A stretch of DNA of 64,000 nt from an uncultured Prevotellaceae bacterium. GTDB taxonomy: Bacteria; Bacteroidota; Bacteroidia; Bacteroidales; Bacteroidaceae. A model generated the notes under the pieces. It had not been told where the DNA came from. It was given only the letters and a program-made list of their open reading frames with translations, and did not search any database. This document shows, in pieces, positions 30,177-38,351 of this stretch. Both the position numbers and the translations under genes were made by a program. How positions within the stretch are numbered: position 1 is the first letter of the stretch; every line of letters starts with the position of its first letter. The stretch covers positions 1 to 64,000 of the forward strand of contig CACWMK010000007.1 of the NCBI GenBank assembly GCA_902761905.1, read 5' to 3'.

Positions 30177-30806
30177 ATGGGACTGATGAAGAACCTCGCC
30201 GTCGAGCGGGCGGAACGCTGGAAACACGGCGGCAGCAACAGGAACTACTTCACACGAGCTGAGATCGAGCGATACGAGCGCGGCTGGTCGAGGATGATGA
30301 TCGATATCTGGCGTGAGAAGATCCAGCAGCTCAACATCAACGACTCAGGCGCCCTGCAGAACTCCATGGAGGAACTGGTGACCACTGGACAGGTGACCAC
30401 CATCGAACACAAATTCCTGCAGTATGGTCTCTTCGTGGCTGCAGGTGTAGGTAAGGGCTTCGCTCATGATAATGGTGGAGATCTGCTTTTCATGGGCGAC
30501 AGATACCGCGAGGGTAAGCGTGCATACGGCTCGCGTCAGGTGGGCGCTGGTCTGTCTGAGGAACACATGAAAAGCCCTAAGTTCGAGCACGTCACGGTGC
30601 AGCGTGGCCCGAACAAGGGCAAGGAGGCTGCTCTTACCTCCGGAGAGAAGCGCATGCCTCGCGATTGGTTCTTCAAGAAATACTACTATTCCATCCGCCG
30701 CCTGAACCTCACCGAGTCGGCATTCTATGGCCGTGCATACCAGGGCCTCATGTCATCGTTCCTCGATGAGCTCTTCTCTGGCGGTATCCGTAGTAACCGC
30801 TTCTAG
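30177..30806 (+). CDS. HK97 gp10-like minor tail protein (209 aa)
   Basis: A basic 209-residue protein with the layout of gp10/gpG-like head-tail joining proteins: an N-terminal helix (MGLMKNLAVERAERWKHGGS), a central region with Gly/Asp loops (GKGFAHDNGGDLLFMGDRYR), and a basic end (RMPRDWFFKKYYYSIRRLN). The call is by pattern and position. It is preceded by a strong Shine-Dalgarno site, and its 3' end abuts late promoter P3. Confidence 0.45.
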   Translation: MGLMKNLAVERAERWKHGGSNRNYFTRAEIERYERGWSRMMIDIWREKIQQLNINDSGALQNSMEELVTTGQVTTIEHKFLQYGLFVAAGVGKGFAHDNGGDLLFMGDRYREGKRAYGSRQVGAGLSEEHMKSPKFEHVTVQRGPNKGKEAALTSGEKRMPRDWFFKKYYYSIRRLNLTESAFYGRAYQGLMSSFLDELFSGGIRSNRF

Positions 30807-30810
30807 TGGG

Positions 30811-30845
30811 GTATTTTTATTTCGGTGGTGGAATAGCTACTTTTG
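30811..30845 (+). promoter_or_regulatory. Late phage promoter P3 (before the tail-fibre operon)
   Basis: GTATTTTT (30811-30818), 19 bases, TACTTTTG (30838-30845), then ATG at 30863. Confidence 0.75.
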
Positions 30846-30862
30846 CAATAAAATCATTCGAT

Positions 30863-32707
30863 ATGCCAAGCATCAACTCTATTAGAACACAGTTCGAGGG
30901 CATCCGCGACGAACGCCGCACTGCCGCGAACACCGCCGTGAGGATAGGTAACGCCTTCCTCGCGCTGCTTGGTATTGTCGAGGACTGGAGCACCAAGTTC
31001 CTCTCCAAGGTCGAAGCTGACCAGGCACAGGGCCTTATAACCTTCCTCAGCGGCCTGTTGTTCGCTGGCGACGTCAAGAGCCAGGGCGCACGCCGTGGAT
31101 TCACCGACGGCAAGGGCATCTGGATGGATCCGCTCATCGGCCTTATTCAGACCGAGGGTCTCGAGGTGACAGGTTTCATGCGCATCATGGAACTGGTCAT
31201 CAACCGTCTCCAGCTGATGGAGTCGGACTACTCCTTCACCGAGGGTGGCGAGATCGAACATGTCGACTATACCGATGACGGCCGCCTGGTGCTCACCATG
31301 CACAAGCGCCATGATAATGACTATACGCCGTTCTATCTTGGCGATATCCTCTATGCCAAGGTCAATGACCTGCTGCCTCGTGATGCCACTATTCCCACTG
31401 GTCATATCGTAACCAAGAATGGTTCTTACTTTACCGTGTGGATGGTGGTCGATGCCGTTGACTACACCGATAACACGCTTACTGTGTCGCTGTATCATAG
31501 TCTGGAGAATAGCGGTGACCCCATCGTGCCCGGTGGACTTAACTTCACGCCCTATGGCACGCCCATCACTGGTACCGACCATCCTTCAGTGGCTCTCACT
31601 ACAGAGATGGCCATCGTGGTTGATGGCCACACGCTGGGTGAGACTGGATATGACTGCAGCATCAATGTGACACGTCATGGCAACGTGGCCGGTTCTGCCG
31701 ATGAGACCATCCGAAATATGCAGCTGGAGCGTCAGCAGGCATGGGTGCTCTCCACCACAGATAAACGCCTTAGTTTCTTCTGGCGTGTTGACCAGCCCAT
31801 CATCCGTGATGATAACTACGCCCTGTGTCTGGGCATACTGCCTGACCTGGCTAACCTGCCCAGCACACGCGACCGCTCGATGCCGTCGCTGTATATCAAC
31901 ACCATCTTCTACGAGAACATGCACCACATCCATTACCCCTCACGCATTGTGAAGGAGGATCGTGGTGAATGGACGGCTAATCCTCAGGTGGAATACACCG
32001 GTCCTTCAGGTACCTATACGCCTGATGAGACGCTCTCTGCAGCCGAACAGCAGCAGGTGGGGCAGGGTGGTACCTTCACCCAAGGGGATATGATCTCAGA
32101 GCCGTATCACTTCAAGACTGTCACTCGCAATCTGTGGCTGACCTCTCGACTGTCACCTGCTTGGGTTCATCTGACCGATAAGCAGCTGCTGGATAAGATC
32201 CTGGTGGAATGGCATCTTGATATCGAGGTGAGCCGTGTGTGGCGTTTCAGCGCTCTGTGGGAGTGCCGCACCGATGCTACGGCTGAGGAGCCTTGGCTGG
32301 GTTCCGCTGCTTGGCTCTGCCTGAATAGCGGCGCCGTGGTGCTAAAGATAGGCATGACCAAACGTTTCATCCGACAGTCGGATATCGCTGGCGGTCGTGT
32401 TGCCACCACACTGTCGTTTGTGCTCTCCATCGGTGGTTCTGATGTGTCGTCGCGCATAGCTGCTTCTGCAGCTGTCTGGACCAGACAGTCTAGCGGTGCT
32501 GATAGCGAAGCTGAAGAGGGCACTGAGGCTCGTGCACTCTACGAGGCTGATGAGGTGTGGAATCAGGCACACCGCTACGGCAACCTGACTCTGCCCATCA
32601 CCTCGGATGATCTTCCCTCTAACTTCCTCACAGCCCGTGAGGTACAGTTCACTCTGACTGTTACCATCGGTGGCCAGACGGCATCTCGTTCTATAATGAT
32701 TCATTAA
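30863..32707 (+). CDS. Large tail or baseplate protein (614 aa)
   Basis: The start at ATG 30863 follows promoter P3 by 17 bases. The first 100 residues are helical (MPSINSIRTQFEGIRDERRT). From about 120 the protein is beta-rich, with a segment LPRDATIPTGHIVTKNGSYF that resembles the hinge region of Bacteroides phage tail proteins. The C-terminal half is Ser/Thr/Ala-rich with strands and ends in a small Ig-like domain (FTLTVTIGGQTASRSIMIH). Most likely a tail-fibre, baseplate or adaptor protein; no enzyme motif visible. Confidence 0.6.
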   Translation: MPSINSIRTQFEGIRDERRTAANTAVRIGNAFLALLGIVEDWSTKFLSKVEADQAQGLITFLSGLLFAGDVKSQGARRGFTDGKGIWMDPLIGLIQTEGLEVTGFMRIMELVINRLQLMESDYSFTEGGEIEHVDYTDDGRLVLTMHKRHDNDYTPFYLGDILYAKVNDLLPRDATIPTGHIVTKNGSYFTVWMVVDAVDYTDNTLTVSLYHSLENSGDPIVPGGLNFTPYGTPITGTDHPSVALTTEMAIVVDGHTLGETGYDCSINVTRHGNVAGSADETIRNMQLERQQAWVLSTTDKRLSFFWRVDQPIIRDDNYALCLGILPDLANLPSTRDRSMPSLYINTIFYENMHHIHYPSRIVKEDRGEWTANPQVEYTGPSGTYTPDETLSAAEQQQVGQGGTFTQGDMISEPYHFKTVTRNLWLTSRLSPAWVHLTDKQLLDKILVEWHLDIEVSRVWRFSALWECRTDATAEEPWLGSAAWLCLNSGAVVLKIGMTKRFIRQSDIAGGRVATTLSFVLSIGGSDVSSRIAASAAVWTRQSSGADSEAEEGTEARALYEADEVWNQAHRYGNLTLPITSDDLPSNFLTAREVQFTLTVTIGGQTASRSIMIH

Positions 32708-32727
32708 CTTTTTAAACTTAGATAGAT

Positions 32728-33939
32728 ATGAGCCAGATTTTAAGTGACGAAGCGGTCATCCTCTATGATCCGATACAGACCACGTTCGATGTGCATGTGA
32801 TTGGTGGTTCCATAACCCAGCAACAGGATATGTTTACGGGCCAGTATGATCCTGACAGGTCGCGTTTCCCTATCATGCTGGTACCTTCACTGTTGGTAAC
32901 CGACCCAAACACCGGTCGCAAAGGTGTCGAGGATATCGACCTTTGCCTGGTTAACTGGTATTTGGTGGCCGCCAATGGTACCGAGACTGAGATTACATCG
33001 ACTGACACCATAAATGATGACTATGCCATTGATGGCAAGTCGTTGGTGATTCATGCCAACATCGCTGCGGGGCAGGTCCAGTCGGTGGCCGTTCAGGTTC
33101 AGTACCCTAACGCGTCTCTTGGCAATAACATGAAGTTCCGCCGAAAATTCACACTTTCCACCTCGGCCATGGCTTCTTTTGACCCGATGCTTTCGCTCGA
33201 TATTCCTAACCTTGCGACTGTCAACCCTTTCCACTTGGGCGACGCTGTCACTCGTACTGTCACGGCTTCATTTTTTGCCGGCAAACAGGATATCAGTACC
33301 CATGCCAAGGTGGTGTATGTATGGGAAATATGGGGCGGCAGTGCCTATAGGGCAATTACTGCCGAGGATGTCGAGGTGGATTCGGTATCTACTCGCTCAG
33401 TTGTTATTGGTGGCGTGGCTACCACTGTCCAGTACCGTACCATCGTGCTCCGTCTCGAGTGCATCAAACAGTTAAAGATTCGATGCACGGCCTATCATGC
33501 CGATATCGACGCTGCACAGTTCCGCCAGAGTGCCGTCTTCACGGTCGACCGTAAGATGTATGGCGCCCGTCCTATGATTAAGGTTACCAAAGGTAAACAC
33601 GTCAAGGGCGATACGCTTGAATCCGAGGCAGAGTTCTCACTGGCGGTAAACTCTAACCTAGTTGATAACCCGATGGACTTCTTCTGCGTCCGCTGGAAAT
33701 TCTTCCGCCTGGCAGGTACCAGCCGCCAGAATGAGGTCGATTTGGGCTGGGGCCAGTCGGCTGTGGCTTCCCGTGCCATGATTGGTACCGACAAGACCAA
33801 GAAGCCTACCTTCGAGGGACAGGCTTACTCGCTGGGCGAATATGCGCTACTCGAGGATGAGAATGGCGATATCATCGAGGATGATGACAGCACCGACCTC
33901 GTCATTGGTCAGTATCTTGAGGATAAAACTTATTCATAA
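32728..33939 (+). CDS. Tail fibre or baseplate protein with Ig-like domains (403 aa)
   Basis: A 403-residue beta-rich protein (HVIGGSITQQQDMFTGQYDP; VDSVSTRSVVIGGVATTVQY). It contains at least two sandwich-type domains and no catalytic motif. It follows its neighbour after 20 bases and belongs to the run of fibre genes ending at the DGR target. Confidence 0.55.
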   Translation: MSQILSDEAVILYDPIQTTFDVHVIGGSITQQQDMFTGQYDPDRSRFPIMLVPSLLVTDPNTGRKGVEDIDLCLVNWYLVAANGTETEITSTDTINDDYAIDGKSLVIHANIAAGQVQSVAVQVQYPNASLGNNMKFRRKFTLSTSAMASFDPMLSLDIPNLATVNPFHLGDAVTRTVTASFFAGKQDISTHAKVVYVWEIWGGSAYRAITAEDVEVDSVSTRSVVIGGVATTVQYRTIVLRLECIKQLKIRCTAYHADIDAAQFRQSAVFTVDRKMYGARPMIKVTKGKHVKGDTLESEAEFSLAVNSNLVDNPMDFFCVRWKFFRLAGTSRQNEVDLGWGQSAVASRAMIGTDKTKKPTFEGQAYSLGEYALLEDENGDIIEDDDSTDLVIGQYLEDKTYS

Positions 33940-33957
33940 CATCAAATTCACTTTAAT

Positions 33958-34329
33958 ATGAACGACTATCTTGTACCAAGAGAGATCGCAGAGACATTGG
34001 GCCTCGTGCGACTCAGAAAATCTACTTCACAGGGCTTGTTCCTCCTTTCGGAGAGCGACCTGTTGGGTTATGGTATCCAGAGATCCATTGATGAGGGTGC
34101 TCTTGTACTTTCTAATGGTGGCATCAAGTTGGATTCTAACAACAGCTCTGTAGAGTCTGTGGGTGGTGAACCGCCTGCAGAGAATCAGCAGTCGGATCAG
34201 GAACCCGAGCCGGAACCTGAGGTTGAAGATGAGCCTGAGGATGACCCCGAACCGGAATCTGAGGAGGAAACTGACCCCGAGCCTGCAGTAGAGAATAATG
34301 AAAATGAAGAAGAGGAGGAAAGCGTATGA
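33958..34329 (+). CDS. Small protein with a very acidic Glu/Pro tail (123 aa)
   Basis: Residues 1-55 form a folded head (MNDYLVPREIAETLGLVRLR). Residues about 72-123 are an extended run of Glu, Pro and Asp (EPEPEPEVEDEPEDDPEPES) that must be disordered. The stop overlaps the next ATG. A spacer, assembly chaperone or DNA-mimic tail is possible; none can be decided. Confidence 0.5.
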   Translation: MNDYLVPREIAETLGLVRLRKSTSQGLFLLSESDLLGYGIQRSIDEGALVLSNGGIKLDSNNSSVESVGGEPPAENQQSDQEPEPEPEVEDEPEDDPEPESEEETDPEPAVENNENEEEEESV

Positions 34330-35504
34330 TTATTCAGGATGTTGACCAATTGGTATGTATCGACGAAAGCGACAGCTTCGCATCGTCTATGGGTATGACG
34401 TTCCCCACTGATGGTGGTAACGCCCAGTATTACGAGAAGACTGGAGACACTGTCTCGCAGGTGTCACCGTCATTCTCTGACGCGAATAACAAGCGCATGA
34501 TCTACTTCCCGCAGATATTCTCTGCCATCGGTAACCAGTATCTTACTCCAGGTGCTAATGATATCTTCACCTTCCGTCTGAATAACCTCAGTGCCGACAA
34601 TGCCATCATCGCACAGGGCACACTGGCACAGTTCACAGCAGGTACCGCTCTGGTGAACGGCAGCCGCGTGTGGTCTACAGCCGCACAGGGTAAGGCTCAG
34701 ACCTATGCCCAGGTGTTCAAGGCCATGACTCAGACCTTCAACAATATCACCGTTCCTGCCTTGGCTATCATCGGTGATCCTGCTTATGGCACGCAGGCTG
34801 ATATCCAGATCTACTGCACTTGCCAGTTCGAGAACGGCAAGATCAGCTCCAAGGGTGACTTCGAAATCCGTCCTATGAGTGATTCGGCCTTCAAGGTGGT
34901 TATTGACGCATCTAGCTCTCTGGGTGGTAACGACCAGGTGATCGATGCTTCGTCTGAGTATATCATGCTGACAGCCTCTCTCCTGAAGAATGGTTCGGCC
35001 AGTGGTATCAGCGGTGCTACCTATAAGTGGTGGAAGCTCGCGGATAAGGGTGATGATACCAAGGTGTTGACGGCTGAGACCGGCCATCCTGAGAAACTCA
35101 AGGTCGTTGAGTCCATGGTTAACGGACATCAGGAATTCGTGGTTGAGGTGACTTATGAGAGTAGTGCTTATTATGCCACCATTACCATCAATGATATCCA
35201 GGACCAGTGGGTCATCAACAAAGGCCGTACCGTCTATGCTGACTCGAATAAGACCACTACCGTCGAGAACTCGAATATCATCAAGGCTGCCAACGTGGTG
35301 TCTTACACTCCGACCATCGTCGATTCTCATACTGGTTCGGCCTATAGCGGCTCCGGTTCGTGGTCGTTTGGGTTCGTGCTCAAGGATAACCATGGCACTA
35401 CCATATCAACCTCCAGCGCGGTTCCGTTCGAGGTCTCAGGGGCGGTTGTAAAACAGTATGGCGGTGTTAATGTTCATATCACTGCAACAAACAGCAGTAT
35501 CTGA
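34326..35504 (+). CDS. Tail fibre or baseplate protein (392 aa)
   Basis: A 392-residue, Ser/Thr-rich, beta-strand protein with Ig-like repeats (YIMLTASLLKNGSASGISGA). It overlaps the Glu/Pro gene by four bases and abuts the next gene (stop and start share one base). Part of the tail operon read from P3; its fold suggests a long stalk or collar. Confidence 0.55.
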   Translation: MIIQDVDQLVCIDESDSFASSMGMTFPTDGGNAQYYEKTGDTVSQVSPSFSDANNKRMIYFPQIFSAIGNQYLTPGANDIFTFRLNNLSADNAIIAQGTLAQFTAGTALVNGSRVWSTAAQGKAQTYAQVFKAMTQTFNNITVPALAIIGDPAYGTQADIQIYCTCQFENGKISSKGDFEIRPMSDSAFKVVIDASSSLGGNDQVIDASSEYIMLTASLLKNGSASGISGATYKWWKLADKGDDTKVLTAETGHPEKLKVVESMVNGHQEFVVEVTYESSAYYATITINDIQDQWVINKGRTVYADSNKTTTVENSNIIKAANVVSYTPTIVDSHTGSAYSGSGSWSFGFVLKDNHGTTISTSSAVPFEVSGAVVKQYGGVNVHITATNSSI

Positions 35505-36826
35505 TGAAACTCACTGTTATAGATAACCTGAATCTCGCTCCCGATGATGGCGTCACCTATTCGGTTGAGACATCGGTGGGGTCGATCCGCATAGCCTCAG
35601 GAGCGGCTAACTTCACCCTCTCTCTCTCCGCCTACGGGTGGAGAAAGATGGGTGATGCCGCTCGCACGGCCTACTCCTGCCACTATGCACTGTACACGCG
35701 TGTAGGATCAACCTACACCCGTCGTGCATATTCCAGTTCCAAGAGCACATCATGGGCTTCTGGCCTTATATCTATGGTTTCGACTATTGATGAGGTAGTG
35801 GTGGTTATCTCTAACTCTGTGATGTCGGCAAACTCTTATGCAGCCGCATTGCCTACATCTATCTTGGCAAAGACTTCCATCTCCGTGTCAAAAGACGGTA
35901 CAGCAGGATCTGCCGGCGCCACCGGTAAGATGTGCTACATCGTGGGCGAATATTCGGATGATATCGAATATACCAGCAACTCCAGTTCAACTGTGGCTGT
36001 CGAGATTGTTAATGCCAGTGGTACCACGTCTGAGCTATGGATCCTCACTGCTGCCACCAACGTCGTGGGTGGCGTGCATATCGGTCCTAAGGACTCGGGA
36101 CAACAGGTGTGGGAGCAGGGGCTTAACACTTACAACCTCATCCGCACCAAATACCTCTTCGCTGACTTCGCACAGCTGGGCTCTGGTATCGTCAGCGGTG
36201 ACTGGCTATTCTCGATGTCTGGTGTCATCTATCTCAATGGGGTTCCTCAGGAATATGGCCCGTCTTCGATGTATGCAAATAAACCCGCATACCTCCGCTT
36301 TGATCCTGATTATCCGGACTCGGATTCTGGCTATGATAACTTCATCCCCAACTATGCCGTTGACCTCAAGACTGGTAAGTCCTATCAGCAGGCTGCTTAT
36401 GTGCGAGGCACTGTCATGGCTGAAAATCTGTTCCGCAAAGTATGCTTTGTCACTGATGGTGGTATCTACTCCGAGGGTGGCTCTAACACAGGTTCTGCTG
36501 ACCTCGTTATCCTTGTTCAGACTAGGGGACGCAAGTGGACCTATGACGTTGCCAATGGATATGGCACGGTATATATCCCTAACCCTGAAGATTATCAGGG
36601 TAAGTCCATCGAGATCCGACATACTGTTGCACCGAGTAACAGTGACTCTGCTCGCTTCCTGACTCTCGACGAAGACCCGCATTTCGCTGTCGGTCTGGCC
36701 TATTCTAATGGTTCATTTGAAGCCAGCACCATTCAGTCTCAACTGATGGTGTCATACGGCACTACTGTAATCCTACAGTCTGTGAATATTGGGGGCTCCT
36801 GGTATTGGCTTAAGGTTCCTTCTTAA
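35504..36826 (+). CDS. Tail fibre protein (440 aa)
   Basis: A 440-residue, beta-rich protein. A small collagen-like spacer (KDGTAGSAGATGK, residues about 130-142) joins an N-terminal fibre part to a C-terminal part with Tyr/Asp-rich loops (FDPDYPDSDSGYDNFIPNYA) typical of Bacteroides phage tail-fibre and tip proteins. It is directly before the DGR target gene, so both probably form the adhesive tip complex. Confidence 0.6.
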   Translation: MKLTVIDNLNLAPDDGVTYSVETSVGSIRIASGAANFTLSLSAYGWRKMGDAARTAYSCHYALYTRVGSTYTRRAYSSSKSTSWASGLISMVSTIDEVVVVISNSVMSANSYAAALPTSILAKTSISVSKDGTAGSAGATGKMCYIVGEYSDDIEYTSNSSSTVAVEIVNASGTTSELWILTAATNVVGGVHIGPKDSGQQVWEQGLNTYNLIRTKYLFADFAQLGSGIVSGDWLFSMSGVIYLNGVPQEYGPSSMYANKPAYLRFDPDYPDSDSGYDNFIPNYAVDLKTGKSYQQAAYVRGTVMAENLFRKVCFVTDGGIYSEGGSNTGSADLVILVQTRGRKWTYDVANGYGTVYIPNPEDYQGKSIEIRHTVAPSNSDSARFLTLDEDPHFAVGLAYSNGSFEASTIQSQLMVSYGTTVILQSVNIGGSWYWLKVPS

Positions 36827-36858
36827 TTCTGATTATATAACATTTAAATGTAACAATT

Positions 36859-37617
36859 ATGGCAAGAAAAAAACTAAAGGCGGCCATTGCCGCTCTGCTT
36901 TCACAGGGCAATAGCCTAGGTTCTTCTCACAAGATTCCCTTCTCAGATGCCGATGGCATCCTCAAGGGGCAGGCTACTCCGGCCCAGCTGGCTGCGCTGT
37001 TAGAGAAACAGCGTGTCGACGGTGCACCACGTCTGGGTAACAGCGTGTTCATCTGTACTGTTGAAGATGATTACTACCGCTTCTATCATCCTGAGGCATT
37101 CTCGTCATCTAAAGTTGCTAATGCCGTCGGCGTGATGGTCAAGGATGGTGATAACCATATCATCATCGCCAAGGACTATGCGCCATCTACACTGCAGTGG
37201 GCAACTTCTAACGTGGCCGGTGGTACTGCTTACCTGGGCCGCGAGGCCGCCATGAAGGATCATGACGGTCGTACTAAGACGGCCACGGTTGTAAACACCC
37301 TGGGCGACAATGCACCTGCAGCTAAGTTCTGTGCAAACTATTATCCGTCAAACATGACAGAGAATAATGGCATGTTCGGCAAAGGCCGTTGGTGGTTGCC
37401 GGCATCTGGTGACCTCTGGATGATGTATCAGCACTTTAACGAAATTAATTATGCGTTAAGTTTAATTAACGGTACACTGTTGGTACGTGACACGCATTGG
37501 TCAATCACCGAGTATAATGCTACGAATGCTTGGTATCTGGGTTTCAGCGATGGCTATTTCTACCACGACAACAAGGAGTATACCCGCAGGGTACGGCCCG
37601 TGTCCGCATTTTATTAA
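36859..37617 (+). CDS. DGR target protein: C-type-lectin-like (DUF1566-like) tail-tip adhesin with variable C-terminus
   Basis: A 252-residue protein. The N-terminal third is an assembly part (MARKKLKAAIAALLSQGNSL). The C-terminal part is a CLec-like fold with GRWWLPASGDLWMM and the terminal core TRRVRPVSAFY. Residues about 217-251 are encoded by the variable repeat. Compared with the template, ten residues differ: eight Asn codons become Tyr (five times), Gly, Asp or His, one more Asn becomes Asp, and a final Glu becomes Ala. Such proteins display a diversified binding surface at the fibre tip and determine which host cells the phage binds. The gene ends in a strong terminator, separated from the retroelement genes. 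Confidence 0.85.
   Translation: MARKKLKAAIAALLSQGNSLGSSHKIPFSDADGILKGQATPAQLAALLEKQRVDGAPRLGNSVFICTVEDDYYRFYHPEAFSSSKVANAVGVMVKDGDNHIIIAKDYAPSTLQWATSNVAGGTAYLGREAAMKDHDGRTKTATVVNTLGDNAPAAKFCANYYPSNMTENNGMFGKGRWWLPASGDLWMMYQHFNEINYALSLINGTLLVRDTHWSITEYNATNAWYLGFSDGYFYHDNKEYTRRVRPVSAFY
37506..37609 (+). repeat. Variable repeat (VR) of the diversity-generating retroelement
   Basis: This 104-bp stretch aligns without gaps to the template repeat 38226-38329. The twelve differences (37513, 37524, 37534, 37540, 37541, 37549, 37555, 37561, 37564, 37567, 37579, 37607) all lie where the template has A. None of the 67 template bases other than A differs. The last difference (37607) follows a stretch of 27 unchanged bases and may mark the initiation boundary. 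Confidence 0.95.
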
Positions 37618-37662
37618 CTCTTCACCTCTTTAAAACTTTAACACTTTTTAAAAGGGTGATAC

Positions 37663-37689
37663 ATCGGCCGCAAGGCCGATTTTTTTTTG
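37663..37689 (+). terminator. Terminator behind the DGR target gene
   Basis: ATCGGCC (37663-37669) pairs with GGCCGAT (37674-37680) around GCAA, followed by eight T (37681-37688). Known DGRs often carry a hairpin just behind the VR that aids retrohoming, so this one may serve both ends. Confidence 0.85.
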
Positions 37690-37712
37690 CTCTCTTTTTT
37701 TTCGAGTGAACT

Positions 37713-37744
37713 TTTGGTGGTTCGGTCTTTTCTTCGTACCTTTG
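37713..37744 (+). promoter_or_regulatory. Promoter of the retroelement genes
   Basis: TTTG (37713-37716), 20 bases, TACCTTTG (37737-37744): host-type spacing, not the late phage type. The DGR machinery would thus be transcribed independently of the late genes, perhaps also in the lysogen. Confidence 0.78.
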
Positions 37745-37774
37745 CAGCCGCAGAATTTAATTGCGTTATCTGTT

Positions 37775-38140
37775 ATGTTGGCTAAAGAGACAAAGGTATA
37801 CAGGGATACGCTGCTCTTCGTTGATGAGCTCATGAAAGTGACCATCAACTTCAAACGTGAGTACCGCCGCACCCTGGCCGAGAGACTTGAGAACAAGTCC
37901 CTCGAGCTCATCGATTATATCGTGCTGGCGAACTCCAGCCGTGAGTATCGCCTGCACTACCTCCAGCAGTTCACCGTATGCTTCGAGCAGGTGAATGCGC
38001 TGATGGATCTCTCTGTGCGCCGCAGGCAGGTGTCGCTGAAGCAGGAAGCAAACCTCGCGCGTATGATGGAGGGTATCGGTCGTCAGATATCTGGCTGGAA
38101 GAAGTCTGCCGGCGAACGGCAGAGCCAAGGGGCGCCTTAG
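37775..38140 (+). CDS. avd: DGR accessory protein (Avd-like)
   Basis: A 121-residue helical, basic protein starting MLAKETKVYRDTLLFVDELM; later LIDYIVLANSSREYRLHYLQ and basic VRRRQVSLKQEANLARMMEG. Length, helix content and the position between VR and TR match the four-helix-bundle Avd proteins, which bind the reverse transcriptase and template RNA. The ATG at 37775 is 30 bases behind an exact promoter. It ends 86 bases before the template repeat. Confidence 0.8.
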   Translation: MLAKETKVYRDTLLFVDELMKVTINFKREYRRTLAERLENKSLELIDYIVLANSSREYRLHYLQQFTVCFEQVNALMDLSVRRRQVSLKQEANLARMMEGIGRQISGWKKSAGERQSQGAP

Positions 38141-38225
38141 CTTAAGGGCGGGCGTGAGTATCTCTTCCTATTAAATGGTCCGCGTGCTGTCTTTTACAGC
38201 TAAGAACAAGGTAATCGCGGAAACA

Positions 38226-38329
38226 CACCGAGAATAATGCTACAAATGCTTGGAATCTGAATTTCAGCAATGGCAATTTCAACAACAACAACAAGGAGAA
38301 TACCCGCAGGGTACGGCCCGTGTCCGAAT
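38226..38329 (+). repeat. Template repeat (TR) of the diversity-generating retroelement
   Basis: A non-coding copy located between avd and the reverse transcriptase gene. It holds 37 adenines in 104 bases, mostly in AAC/AAT codons when read in the VR frame, the typical design that lets adenine mutagenesis reach many residues but no stop. It lies 720 bp downstream of the VR. Confidence 0.95.
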
Positions 38330-38351
38330 CTATTAGGAGAATACTGTTTAT

